A DNA stretch of 64,000 nt. Origin: Nocardia rosealba (lineage in GTDB: Bacteria; Actinomycetota; Actinomycetes; Mycobacteriales; Mycobacteriaceae). The stretch lies in NCBI RefSeq assembly GCF_020216065.1, contig NZ_JAIWNA010000002.1, positions 1,149,145 through 1,213,144 of the forward strand, read 5' to 3'. Made by a program: the position numbers and the translations under genes. Shown here piece by piece: positions 17,004 through 23,978 of the stretch. How positions within the stretch are numbered: the stretch's first letter is position 1; each line of letters begins with the position of its first letter. The notes under the pieces were generated by a model. That model was given only the letters and a program-made list of their open reading frames with translations. It did no database searches and was not told where the DNA came from.

Positions 17004-17304
17004 GACGGCATCGTATGTGGCAGGACCGACGCACACGTTTTCACGCTCATCGGCATGAACCGACGTTCGACCGCGCTGGCAACTCGCCTGGAGACGCTTA
17101 CCGGCCGTGCCCCATTCGTGCCCTGAGCCAGGGTCAGATGGGGTAAATCCGGGTACCTCACGCGCAACCGGTAGCCCAGGTCAGAGCGCTATTCCCGCCT
17201 ATTCGCCTGCTTCCCAAGTAGTGAGATCTGCCGTCGGCAGATGCGGACGTTCGTGACCGCGCGGTATGCGGCAGAAGAGTGCGTGTGTCCCGGGGTCGAC
17301 GTGG

Positions 17305-17961
17305 TCAATCGGTCGAAAAGAACAGGGTGTCCGCGACATACCAACTGGGACCTCGTCCCTGCCCGCTCAGCCAGGTCTCGTGCTCGAATTCCAGCTTCTC
17401 CACCAGGGTGGTGAGATCGTCGACGAAGTCTTGATCGATCTTGTCGATGACCGACCGATAGGCATCGGCGACAGCTTTCGCTCGTGACAGTGCCAGGTGG
17501 CCGACTTCAGGGTATCCCTCCAGCGAACCCGGTATGCGGAAGGGGATTTCGGCTGGCGGCCCGGCAAACAGGAACCCGAACGAACACAGTTCCTGAGGCA
17601 CCCCACAGCGTTGAAGTTCCTTGTCCAGCTCGAAGAAGTACGAGATGGGGTTGCGAAAGTACCCGACCTGCACGGGATCGGAACCACTGCTGGCGATGAT
17701 GATCTGCAGCGCGGCGTGATACGCGCAGCCTGCGTATTCTCCTGGCGAATCGGCACGGCCTCGGACCAGGTGATCGAGCGCGTCAGGTATGGACAGATCC
17801 CAGAAGACGTCTTGGTGATCGAGGGCGTCCTGATAGGCGCTGGCTCGATCCTTCATAGTGTCAAGGACGCGCACCTGATTCGCGGTCAATGATGTTGCGC
17901 CGATATACGAAAGAACGTTGTCGAGTTTGGCGCTACGCAACTCGATGCAGTGACTACCCAT
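17305..17961 (-). CDS. Cargo protein of unknown function (about 218 aa)
   Basis: A soluble protein starting MGSHCIELRSAKLDNVLSYI, with LDTMKDRASAYQDAL, SPGEYAGCAYHAALQIIIA, NPISYFFELDKELQRCGV and the terminal GRGPSWYVADTLFFSTD. The pattern faintly resembles the DUF7691-type proteins of Streptomyces, but I cannot confirm it. The ATG at 17961 is preferred over a start at 18000. The base composition looks less GC-rich than the flanking genes, in line with foreign origin. No nuclease, toxin or transposase motif is seen. It is the first gene of the mobile segment in transcription order. Confidence 0.55.
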   Translation of the reverse strand: MGSHCIELRSAKLDNVLSYIGATSLTANQVRVLDTMKDRASAYQDALDHQDVFWDLSIPDALDHLVRGRADSPGEYAGCAYHAALQIIIASSGSDPVQVGYFRNPISYFFELDKELQRCGVPQELCSFGFLFAGPPAEIPFRIPGSLEGYPEVGHLALSRAKAVADAYRSVIDKIDQDFVDDLTTLVEKLEFEHETWLSGQGRGPSWYVADTLFFSTD

Positions 17962-18198
17962 GCGCCCATGGTCGCAAGGCGCACCGACAAGAGCGGGCAC
18001 TGGGATGCTCGCTCATCGGCAATACAGTGCGTTCGACAGGGCTCATCCAAGACCGGTACCGCATCGCCGATTTGAAACATGTTCATTCGCCGGATCAGGG
18101 CAGTCGGTGGTCAGACACCTGGCTGCTGAGTGGTCCGATGACGGGCGGCGATCAACAGACGTCTCGCGGGCGGTTCGGTACCGGTCGGCGGGCTGGGT

Positions 18199-18279
18199 GC
18201 TGTCGAGATTCACGAACACCACATCGAGCGGTGTTGGGATTCGCGACCAAGGTGGTGCCGAGATTCGCGACCAGAACCA
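18199..18279 (-). repeat. Right-end repeat array of the cargo element
   Basis: Read on the plus strand, copies are GCTGTCGAGATTCACGA (18199-18215), GGTGTTGGGATTCGCGACCA (18230-18249) and GTGGTGCCGAGATTCGCGAC (18252-18271, extending to 18274). They are inverted relative to the left-end copies, as expected for repeated protein-binding sites at two transposon ends. Confidence 0.7.
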
Positions 18280-18923
18280 GGCGGGCCATGAACGGATCCA
18301 CGAGCGCGCTGCCGCCGAAGCCCAGGTTGCGCAGCTGCGCGCCGCCGCGCAGCGCCGCGACGACAGGCCAGATGCGAGTGGGGCTCGTAGCGTTGGAGCC
18401 CTGACTGATCGAGCTGCCGTGGTGTAACCACACCGGACCGCTCGGCGGTGCGGGCTGCAGTGGGGCGTCGGACCGCAGTGCGATCAGATCGATCTGTTCG
18501 TTGTGCGGGAGCCAGATCTCGACCGTTTTCTCCCCGGGCGCGAGAGCGGTGATGGTGACGAGTTCAGAAGCCCCCGGCTCGAACGTTCGGGTGCCGGTGT
18601 GCGGGTCGATCTCGATGGTGTCCCCCGGTGAGGAGGTGAGAACGGTGGAAGACGCCGTCGACCACCACGTCGACGGCACCGCGGGCGCGGGTCGCGCCGC
18701 GGTAGCTGACGCGGGTGGCGTGCACTTGCATACTGATGTCGACGCTCGTGGTGCGCACGGCGACTCGTACCCCGGAAGGTTGCGCTTCCATGAGGGTGAG
18801 CTGCGGATCGGCGAACCGCTCTCGGATCGGCCGGGGAAGTCTGTGAGAACGTGCGCCGCGCTCGGATGATTCCAGTTCTACTGCACCGCGGATCAATTCG
18901 GCGGCGAACTGTGTGGTGATCAT
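18280..18923 (-). pseudogene. SGNH/GDSL hydrolase, N-terminal part with frameshift
   Basis: This is the 5' half of the split SGNH hydrolase. The first frame from ATG 18923 reads MITTQFAAELIRGAVELE and VRTTSVDISMQVHATRVSYRG to VDVVVDGVFHRSHLLTGG; the sense then moves to another frame as GDTIEIDPHTGTRTF, IWLPHNEQIDLIALRSDAP, the nucleophile block HHGSSISQGSNATSPTRIWP and NLGFGGSALVDPFMAR. The shift maps to a run of five C at 18622-18626, where one base too many explains it. The catalytic Ser is in GSSIS; the Asp/His block is beyond the insertion. The start overlaps the stop of the upstream TetR gene (ATGA). Confidence 0.75.
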
Positions 18924-19450
18924 GGAATTGCTCTCTCGCGGGCAGTGCCGCGGTTGTGCCAATGGGTGAGGAGGAAGTCGAGGGCGTCGATCAGTTCCGG
19001 CCACGACTGCTCGGCCGGTGGCATGCTGTGGGCGAAGCTCCCGCTGCGTTCGAGGTTCGGAAATCCGCTCAACGCGCTACCGATGATGCGGGTGACGTGA
19101 ACCCGATCGGGGACGGCGATGTCGTAACCGAGCAGGACGGCGTCGGTCACCTGCACGATGCGGCGTGCGGCGCCCGAATCGACGGCGGCCTGCCCCGCCT
19201 GTCGCTGCAAGGACGCCCATCGGCCTGGATGTTCGGTCGAGTACGCACGGTGTGCGGTCGCGAAACCCAGCGCGTCCTTCTTCGACCGGCCGGCTATTGC
19301 GTCGCCGATGTTCGCCGCGAGTTCGCCGAGCGCCAGGGCGGTAATGCCGTCGCGTAGGTCGGCGAGGTCTTCGACATGCGAGTACAGGCTCGGGGTTCGC
19401 ACGCCGAACGATCTGGCCACGGCCGCGAGGCGCGAATCAATACGCACCAC
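18920..19450 (-). CDS. TetR-family regulator, N-terminus apparently truncated
   Basis: About 176 residues. The recognition part of the helix-turn-helix is clear, LAAVARSFGVRTPSLYSHVEDLADLRDGI, and the C-terminal domain reads AHRAYSTEHPGRWASLQRQ, typical of TetR proteins of the WHG type. However, the first HTH helix is reduced to VIDFLAVVRIDSR, shorter than normal, and upstream sequence in frame overlaps the next gene's end. GTG 19450 or 19447 are the possible starts. The gene may be damaged, like the SGNH hydrolase that it overlaps (ATGA) and probably once regulated. Confidence 0.6.
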   Translation of the reverse strand: MVRIDSRLAAVARSFGVRTPSLYSHVEDLADLRDGITALALGELAANIGDAIAGRSKKDALGFATAHRAYSTEHPGRWASLQRQAGQAAVDSGAARRIVQVTDAVLLGYDIAVPDRVHVTRIIGSALSGFPNLERSGSFAHSMPPAEQSWPELIDALDFLLTHWHNRGTARERAIP

Positions 19451-19529
19451 TGCGAGGAAGTCGATAACCCGGGAGTTCGAGCTGGGCGGGCAAGCCGCCA
19501 GCTCGGCCGACGCGCATACCGCGGGCCGT

Positions 19530-20561
19530 TCAGTCATCGAGGAAGGCCAGCAGCTCCGCGGTGACGAATCGCGGGTTCTCCTCGACGAGCCAGTGCCCGG
19601 CACCGGGCACATCCACCGCGCGCACGATGTTCGTCAGCCGACCGGCCGTGCTCGCCCGCACCGGTTCGACCTGCCCCTGCGCCGTCAGAAGCAGGGCAGG
19701 AACGGGTGTCGGCGCCGCTGCGGCAGAATCGCGGACGTCCTGCTCGAGGGCTCGGTACAGCTCGAAACCGCCCGCCAGGTTTTCCGGGCGGGTATAGGTC
19801 CTCGCGTACTCGTCGATCTCGGCGTCGGTGAACGGCGACCGTCGCGAGGTCCCGCCGAAAGCTGTTCCGCCATAGGAGACCTGGGGGAAGAACAGGGCGA
19901 GGTAGTCGCGGACTTCGTCGCCGACCATCGCTTCGGGCACTCCCGGTTGGGAATGGAAAGCGATGTGCCAGCTCATCGAACGATAGGTGGCCGCGTCGAC
20001 GGCAGGCCCGGGCAGCGGCAGGTCGAGGTAGCCGAGGCTCGCGGTGTCGGCGGGGAACTGGCTCGCGTAGTGGAAGGCGACCGCCGCGCCGAAGTCGTGT
20101 CCGATGACGTGCGCGTCGCGCACCCCGAGCCGATCGGCCACGAGGGTGTGGACATAGCGCGCCAGGGTGGCCTTGCTGTAATCGCTCGGTGAGCCTGTGC
20201 TGTCACCCAATCCGGGCAGGTCGACGGCGTAGACGGTGTGTTTCTCGGCGAGCGCGGGCATGATCTCCCACCAGCCGTACCAGCTCTGCGGCCACCCGTG
20301 GATCAGCACCACCGGTGTGCCGCTGCCACCGGCCACGTAGTGCATACGAACACCGTCGACATCGGCGAATTCGTGTCGGAAGGTCTTGTCGAAAGCTGGA
20401 TCATCCTTGGTCACAAAGGCATACGGGGGCACCTCCTCCCCCGTCGCCTCGGTGGCGCATGCCGCGGCGCTGAGTGTGAGCACGGTGGCGACCGCGGTGA
20501 TCCCCACCGCGCGGGCGTATCGACGCAAGCGTCCTGTCGTAGATCGAGCCGTGATGATCAT
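19530..20561 (-). CDS. Exported epoxide-hydrolase-like alpha/beta hydrolase (lipoprotein)
   Basis: A 343-residue hydrolase with a signal region ITAVATVLTLSAAACATEA ending in a possible lipobox (Cys near 30). The catalytic domain has HGWPQSWYGWW (oxyanion loop), the nucleophile elbow GHDFGAAVAFHY with Asp in place of Ser, which is typical of epoxide hydrolases and haloalkane dehalogenases, and the catalytic His in GAGHWLVEE. The ATG at 20561 has AGGAAAG upstream. It precedes the TetR/SGNH pair on the same strand. Substrate is unknown; export suggests an environmental epoxide or ester. Confidence 0.8.
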   Translation of the reverse strand: MIITARSTTGRLRRYARAVGITAVATVLTLSAAACATEATGEEVPPYAFVTKDDPAFDKTFRHEFADVDGVRMHYVAGGSGTPVVLIHGWPQSWYGWWEIMPALAEKHTVYAVDLPGLGDSTGSPSDYSKATLARYVHTLVADRLGVRDAHVIGHDFGAAVAFHYASQFPADTASLGYLDLPLPGPAVDAATYRSMSWHIAFHSQPGVPEAMVGDEVRDYLALFFPQVSYGGTAFGGTSRRSPFTDAEIDEYARTYTRPENLAGGFELYRALEQDVRDSAAAAPTPVPALLLTAQGQVEPVRASTAGRLTNIVRAVDVPGAGHWLVEENPRFVTAELLAFLDD

Positions 20562-20697
20562 TGTGGCTTTCCTGTAGTTTCGAGGATTTCGTTCCGCCCC
20601 ACCACCTTTCCCGCGACCGCCACGACTCGACAACGGACCTTGCCACTCCAGCAAATCCCCCAGAATCATCGCCGGGCGCGCGACACGGCCGAATAGG

Positions 20698-21567
20698 TCA
20701 CCGGATCAGACCGCCACAACTCCGCAGCGGCTCGTCTTCGGGCACGAGATCTGTTGCTGCCGCGCCGGTTTCCGGGTCGTAGGGGTAGGACACGTGCTGG
20801 TGCACGAGCAACCAGCGTCCGCCGCGCTTGCGGAATACCCGGGTGCCTCGCGACCAGGAGTGATGGACCCGTCCATCGGCGTCCTCGGCGCTCATGTGGT
20901 TGAGGCCCCACACCACGGCGAGATCACCACGGACCTCGACTGCCATCTCGGGGACTTCCCAGGTCACCCGCCGGGGGGCGGATTCGAGTCCCCGTCGGCA
21001 GACCTCGCGGACGTTGTCCGCGCCGGTGTAATGCAGCGGTGCGTCGTGTTCGTAGGATTCGACGTCGGCGGCGATCTCCGCCATCAGGCTGTCGAGGTCC
21101 TTCTCGGCAGTCGCGGCGAACCACCGCTGATGCAGTGCGCGAATCTCGGCGACGTCGGCGGCCGGGTCGGCGGTGGTGTCGGGGAACGAATGGTGTTCGT
21201 GGGCCACCCTCCATCGGCCACCTTCCTTGCGCAGACCGAGAGTGAGGCGTAGGCGGGTATCGGGTTCGGCCGCAAGCTCTTCCGGTGATCCACATCGAAG
21301 CAGAGCGTGTGCGTAGGCGATGTCGGCGCCGGCTGAAATGTTCAGCTCGACGATGTCGAAGGTGGCGCCGCGGCCGAGCCAGGTGAAGAACGGTGGCCAG
21401 GTCTGCCGGTAGGCATCGATGCCACGGACGCCGTTCTGCGGTGGCGGAACGTCGTACATGACGATGTCGGCGGTGTGGTCGGCCAGCACACGGTCGAGTT
21501 CACCGGCGCGGACGGCGGCGGCCCACTCGTGGATCAGGGTGCGGATCTGGTCTTCGTCGTGCGACAT
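20698..21567 (-). CDS. Protein with two NTF2-like (SnoaL) domains
   Basis: A 289-residue protein made of two tandem NTF2-like domains. The first (about 1-130) reads IRTLIHEWAAAVRAGELD, MYDVPPPQNGVRGIDAY and WRVAHEHHSFP; the second (about 140-275) reads IRALHQRWFAATAEKDLD, PLHYTGADNVREVC and WLLVHQHVSYPYDPETG. Such SgcJ/SnoaL-type domains bind small hydrophobic ligands or act as hydratases and isomerases. It lies 92 nt downstream of an ECF sigma gene that itself ends in an NTF2-like domain, so it is probably part of that sigma unit. ATG 21567 follows a GGGAGACC site. Confidence 0.72.
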   Translation of the reverse strand: MSHDEDQIRTLIHEWAAAVRAGELDRVLADHTADIVMYDVPPPQNGVRGIDAYRQTWPPFFTWLGRGATFDIVELNISAGADIAYAHALLRCGSPEELAAEPDTRLRLTLGLRKEGGRWRVAHEHHSFPDTTADPAADVAEIRALHQRWFAATAEKDLDSLMAEIAADVESYEHDAPLHYTGADNVREVCRRGLESAPRRVTWEVPEMAVEVRGDLAVVWGLNHMSAEDADGRVHHSWSRGTRVFRKRGGRWLLVHQHVSYPYDPETGAAATDLVPEDEPLRSCGGLIR

Positions 21568-21659
21568 GACGGTCTCCCTTCGGGGTGCCGAGGTCGGGCC
21601 CCGGCCGGTGGGAACGTCCCACTACCGGTATGACCCAGCCGGCGGTGCCGAACTGATCG

Positions 21660-22622
21660 TCAGTCGGTCACGAATTCGGGGAGGGCGAAGCGGGCGAACA
21701 GTGCGGGGTCGAGGAACGACACCACGTCGGTGATCGCACCACCGCGCACTGTCAGCACGTCGAGGGCCATGGCCGCGAAGACGGAGCGCTCGGGGTCCCA
21801 CCAGTAGGTGCCGAACGCTGGTTGACCGTTGGCCACGGCCGGGCGGAAACGCCAGCGCCAGTGCAGCGGGCCGGTCACCAGGAATTCCCGGATCGCGGAT
21901 TGTCCGGCATACCACTCGGGCAGTGGCGGCATGGCGTAGCGGGCGTCGGTGGCGAGCAGCGCGATGATGCCGTCGACATCGGCGTTCTCCCAGGCGGTGG
22001 CGTATCGCTCGGCGAGGCGACGCGCCTGCGGATCGTCGGGCGCTACCGACGGTTCGCGCTGATCGAGGCGGGCTCGCGCCCGTTGTAGGGCGCTGTTGGC
22101 CGAGGCCACGGTCACGTCGAGCAATTCGGCGGTCTCGCTCGCGGTGAAGCCGAGGACATCGCGCAACAGCAAGGCACCCCGCTGCACGCCCGGCAACTGC
22201 TGGATCACCGCGACGAACGCCAATTCGATCGACTCGCGCGCCGTATAGCGCGCCTCCGGCCCCGGCTCCCCCACCCCGATGCCTGGATACGGTTCGAGCC
22301 ATATCCGTTCGGCCGCAGGCGCATCCGGCTCCGGATCCATCGGGAGTTCGCGGCGGCCGCGCTGCTCGAGCATGGTCAGGCACCGGTTGGTCGCGATCTT
22401 GTACAGCCATGGCCGGAACTTGCCGGGATCGGTGAGGTTCGCGCGCGAGCGCCACGCGCGCAGCAAGGCCTCCTGCAGGGCGTCGTCGGCATCATGGACC
22501 GAACCGAGGAAGCGGTAGCAGTGCACGTGTAGTTCCGCGCGCAAAGGGCCGACGAGGCGGTCGAACTCGGCGCGATCGACGGCGGGACCATCGGCAGTGT
22601 CCACCTCGCGATCATGGCACAC
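21660..22622 (-). CDS. ECF sigma factor with C-terminal SnoaL domain
   Basis: A 320-residue sigma-70 family factor. Region 2 is at about 15-85 (LHVHCYRFLGSVHDADDALQEALLRAWR, FRPWLYKIATNRCLTML). Region 4 is at about 135-190 (LPGVQRGALLLRDVLGFTASETAELLDVTVASANSALQRAR). An NTF2-like domain follows (AERYATAWENADVDGIIALL...). The order sigma2-sigma4-SnoaL is that of the large ECF group annotated as sigma-70 TIGR02960/SigG-like, where the C-terminal domain modulates activity instead of an anti-sigma factor. The GTG at 22622 is the longest start; a GTG at 22604 is possible. The gene is divergent from another NTF2-like protein. Confidence 0.85.
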   Translation of the reverse strand: MCHDREVDTADGPAVDRAEFDRLVGPLRAELHVHCYRFLGSVHDADDALQEALLRAWRSRANLTDPGKFRPWLYKIATNRCLTMLEQRGRRELPMDPEPDAPAAERIWLEPYPGIGVGEPGPEARYTARESIELAFVAVIQQLPGVQRGALLLRDVLGFTASETAELLDVTVASANSALQRARARLDQREPSVAPDDPQARRLAERYATAWENADVDGIIALLATDARYAMPPLPEWYAGQSAIREFLVTGPLHWRWRFRPAVANGQPAFGTYWWDPERSVFAAMALDVLTVRGGAITDVVSFLDPALFARFALPEFVTD

Positions 22623-22747
22623 CTCAGGGCCGGGGTGCCCGGGCCCAGATTTGTCGACGGCGCGATTCAGATAGGTCTTGTCGGCGCCTCACTCTCGGCC
22701 GAAAACGAACATGGCGTGAGTGGACATCGGCTGGCAGGGTGAGGTGC

Positions 22748-23107
22748 ATGGAGAACTTGCGGGACGCCGAGCGGCGGTTGCAGGCCGCGCAACTCGCCGG
22801 GGATGTGCAGGCGCTGGATCGTCTGCTCGATGACCGGTTGATCTTCACCTTCGGCGCAGACGTCTACACCAAAGCCGATGATCTGGAGCTTCACCGCACC
22901 CGCACGCAGGTGGTGACGGCCTTGGTCGAGGAAGAGCTGAACGTCCTCACCGACGGGCGCGCCGGGGTGACCTGGTTCCTCGGGACCGTCGAGGGCACCG
23001 TCAACGGCGAACCTTTCGGAGCCAGGATGCGCTACACGCGTTCATGGTTGCACGACGATGAGCACGGCTGGCGGATCATCGCAGCACACGCCAGCGCGAC
23101 GGACTGA
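22748..23107 (+). CDS. NTF2-like/DUF4440 family protein
   Basis: A 119-residue single-domain protein: MENLRDAERRLQAAQLAGD, RLLDDRLIFTFGADVYTKADDLEL, then WFLGTVEGTVNGEPFGARMRYTRSW and WRIIAAHASATD. This is the DUF4440 form of the NTF2 fold. It is divergent from the ECF sigma gene (start-to-start 126 nt) and may be its target. The ATG at 22748 follows AGGGTGAGG. Its 3' end faces the XRE-cupin gene with only 20 nt between the stops. Confidence 0.75.
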   Translation: MENLRDAERRLQAAQLAGDVQALDRLLDDRLIFTFGADVYTKADDLELHRTRTQVVTALVEEELNVLTDGRAGVTWFLGTVEGTVNGEPFGARMRYTRSWLHDDEHGWRIIAAHASATD

Positions 23108-23127
23108 TGATGGGTGCGTGTGCGCTG

Positions 23128-23712
23128 TCAGCGGCGGGTGGTCCGGGCACGGATGTGGATGCGTTCGCCGTGTCGCCCGAAGAGGCTGAGGAGTTCGACG
23201 CTGCCGCGGCCCGCCGCACCGAACCAGTGCGGGATCTGGCAGTCGAACTCGGCTGCCTCACCGGCGTCCATGACGAAATCGTGCTCGCCGAGCCGTACGC
23301 GTAGTCGTCCGCGCAGCACGTAGAGCCATTCGTTGCCCTCGTGGGTCCGCAGGTAGGGCTCTTCGTCGTGGGCGGGGATGATCATCTTGTAGGCGCGGAG
23401 ATCGCCCTGGTGCCGCGACAGTGGGACCAGCACCCGGCCGTCGTTCTTGGTGGGTTCCTGCGGCACACGAGGATCGACGATCCGGGGTGCGGCGACGATC
23501 TCGTCGAGCGGTATCCCGAGCGCGACCGTGATCGGTAGGAGCAGTTCGAGGCTGGGTTTGCGCTGTCCGGATTCGAGCCGGGACAGCGTGCTGGTCGACA
23601 GTCCGGTTGCTCGGGCAAGGTCGGCCAAACTGAGTTTGCGCTGTTCGCGGGCACGTCGCAAACGTGGCGCGATCTGCTCGATCACGGCACCGACGGTCGG
23701 TTGATCATCCAT
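23128..23712 (-). CDS. XRE-family regulator with cupin domain
   Basis: A 194-residue repressor-type protein. The HTH is at about 20-60 (LRRAREQRKLSLADLARATGLSTSTLSRLESGQRKPSLELL). The cupin sensor domain follows with YLRTHEGNEWLYVLRGRLRVRLGEHDFVMDAGEAAEFDCQIPHWF (about 120-165). ATG 23712 gives MDDQPTVGAVIEQIAP; an ATG at 23736 is also open. Divergent from a short ORF plus MFS exporter pair across the palindrome at 23740-23761, which it probably binds to control the exporter. Confidence 0.82.
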   Translation of the reverse strand: MDDQPTVGAVIEQIAPRLRRAREQRKLSLADLARATGLSTSTLSRLESGQRKPSLELLLPITVALGIPLDEIVAAPRIVDPRVPQEPTKNDGRVLVPLSRHQGDLRAYKMIIPAHDEEPYLRTHEGNEWLYVLRGRLRVRLGEHDFVMDAGEAAEFDCQIPHWFGAAGRGSVELLSLFGRHGERIHIRARTTRR

Positions 23713-23739
23713 CCGGCCAGCCAACCAATCCATCCCGGA

Positions 23740-23761
23740 ATCGGCAAGGTTGTTTGCCGAT
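23740..23761. promoter_or_regulatory. 8-bp inverted repeat between XRE and MFS units
   Basis: ATCGGCAA and TTGCCGAT are exact 8-bp arms separated by GGTTGT. The site lies in the 90-bp divergent promoter between the XRE-cupin gene and the coupled short ORF/MFS pair, so it is the likely operator. Confidence 0.5.
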
Positions 23762-23801
23762 ACCGCACAGGCACACCGATGCTCGTCTCGGAGGTGCTCA
23801 C

Positions 23802-23978
23802 ATGAACGAGACAGTGGATACAGCGATGCACGGGTTCCCATCCCGCGACGGCATACCGCCGACGGAGTTCGTCGCGACCGACGGAATCGAGGCCGAACGA
23901 GAACGGTTGGCGGCGTACAGGTTGCGCCTGTTCGACGGGTCCGTGCGCGAGGTCGCGTCGGCAGGTGATCGTCGATGA
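23802..23978 (+). CDS. 58-aa ORF translationally coupled to MFS transporter
   Basis: ATG 23802 follows a good ribosome binding site (GGAGGTG), and the frame ends at TGA 23976-23978, overlapping the MFS start as ATGA. The product starts MNETVDTAMHGFPSRDG and has a basic, helical C-terminus with ERERLAAYRLRLFDG. It is soluble, with no signal or TM segment. I do not recognise it. The strong initiation signal and exact coupling suggest that it is made and helps translate the transporter, whose own initiation site is weak. Confidence 0.6.
   Translation: MNETVDTAMHGFPSRDGIPPTEFVATDGIEAERERLAAYRLRLFDGSVREVASAGDRR

Larger units (their letters stand above)
16269..18279. mobile_element. Non-autonomous cargo element inserted in SGNH hydrolase gene
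   Basis: A 2,011-bp segment lies between two copies of GGCGGG (16263-16268 and 18280-18285). Its ends are imperfect inverted repeats, TGGCTTTGATCGCGAAT at the left and TGGTTCTGGTCGCGAAT read inward from the right. Deleting the segment with one GGCGGG joins DPFMAR to HMRDTPADV in frame. Further copies of TGGTCGCGAATCTCG-like motifs lie inside each end in inverted orientation, like multiple transposase binding sites. It carries two minus-strand genes of unknown function and no transposase, so it would need help in trans. About 300 nt at the left (16269-16571) and 300 nt between the genes hold no ORF. Confidence 0.7.

Noticed and set aside
19158..20192. 344-codon plus-strand frame
   Set aside because: Antisense to the TetR and epoxide-hydrolase-like genes.
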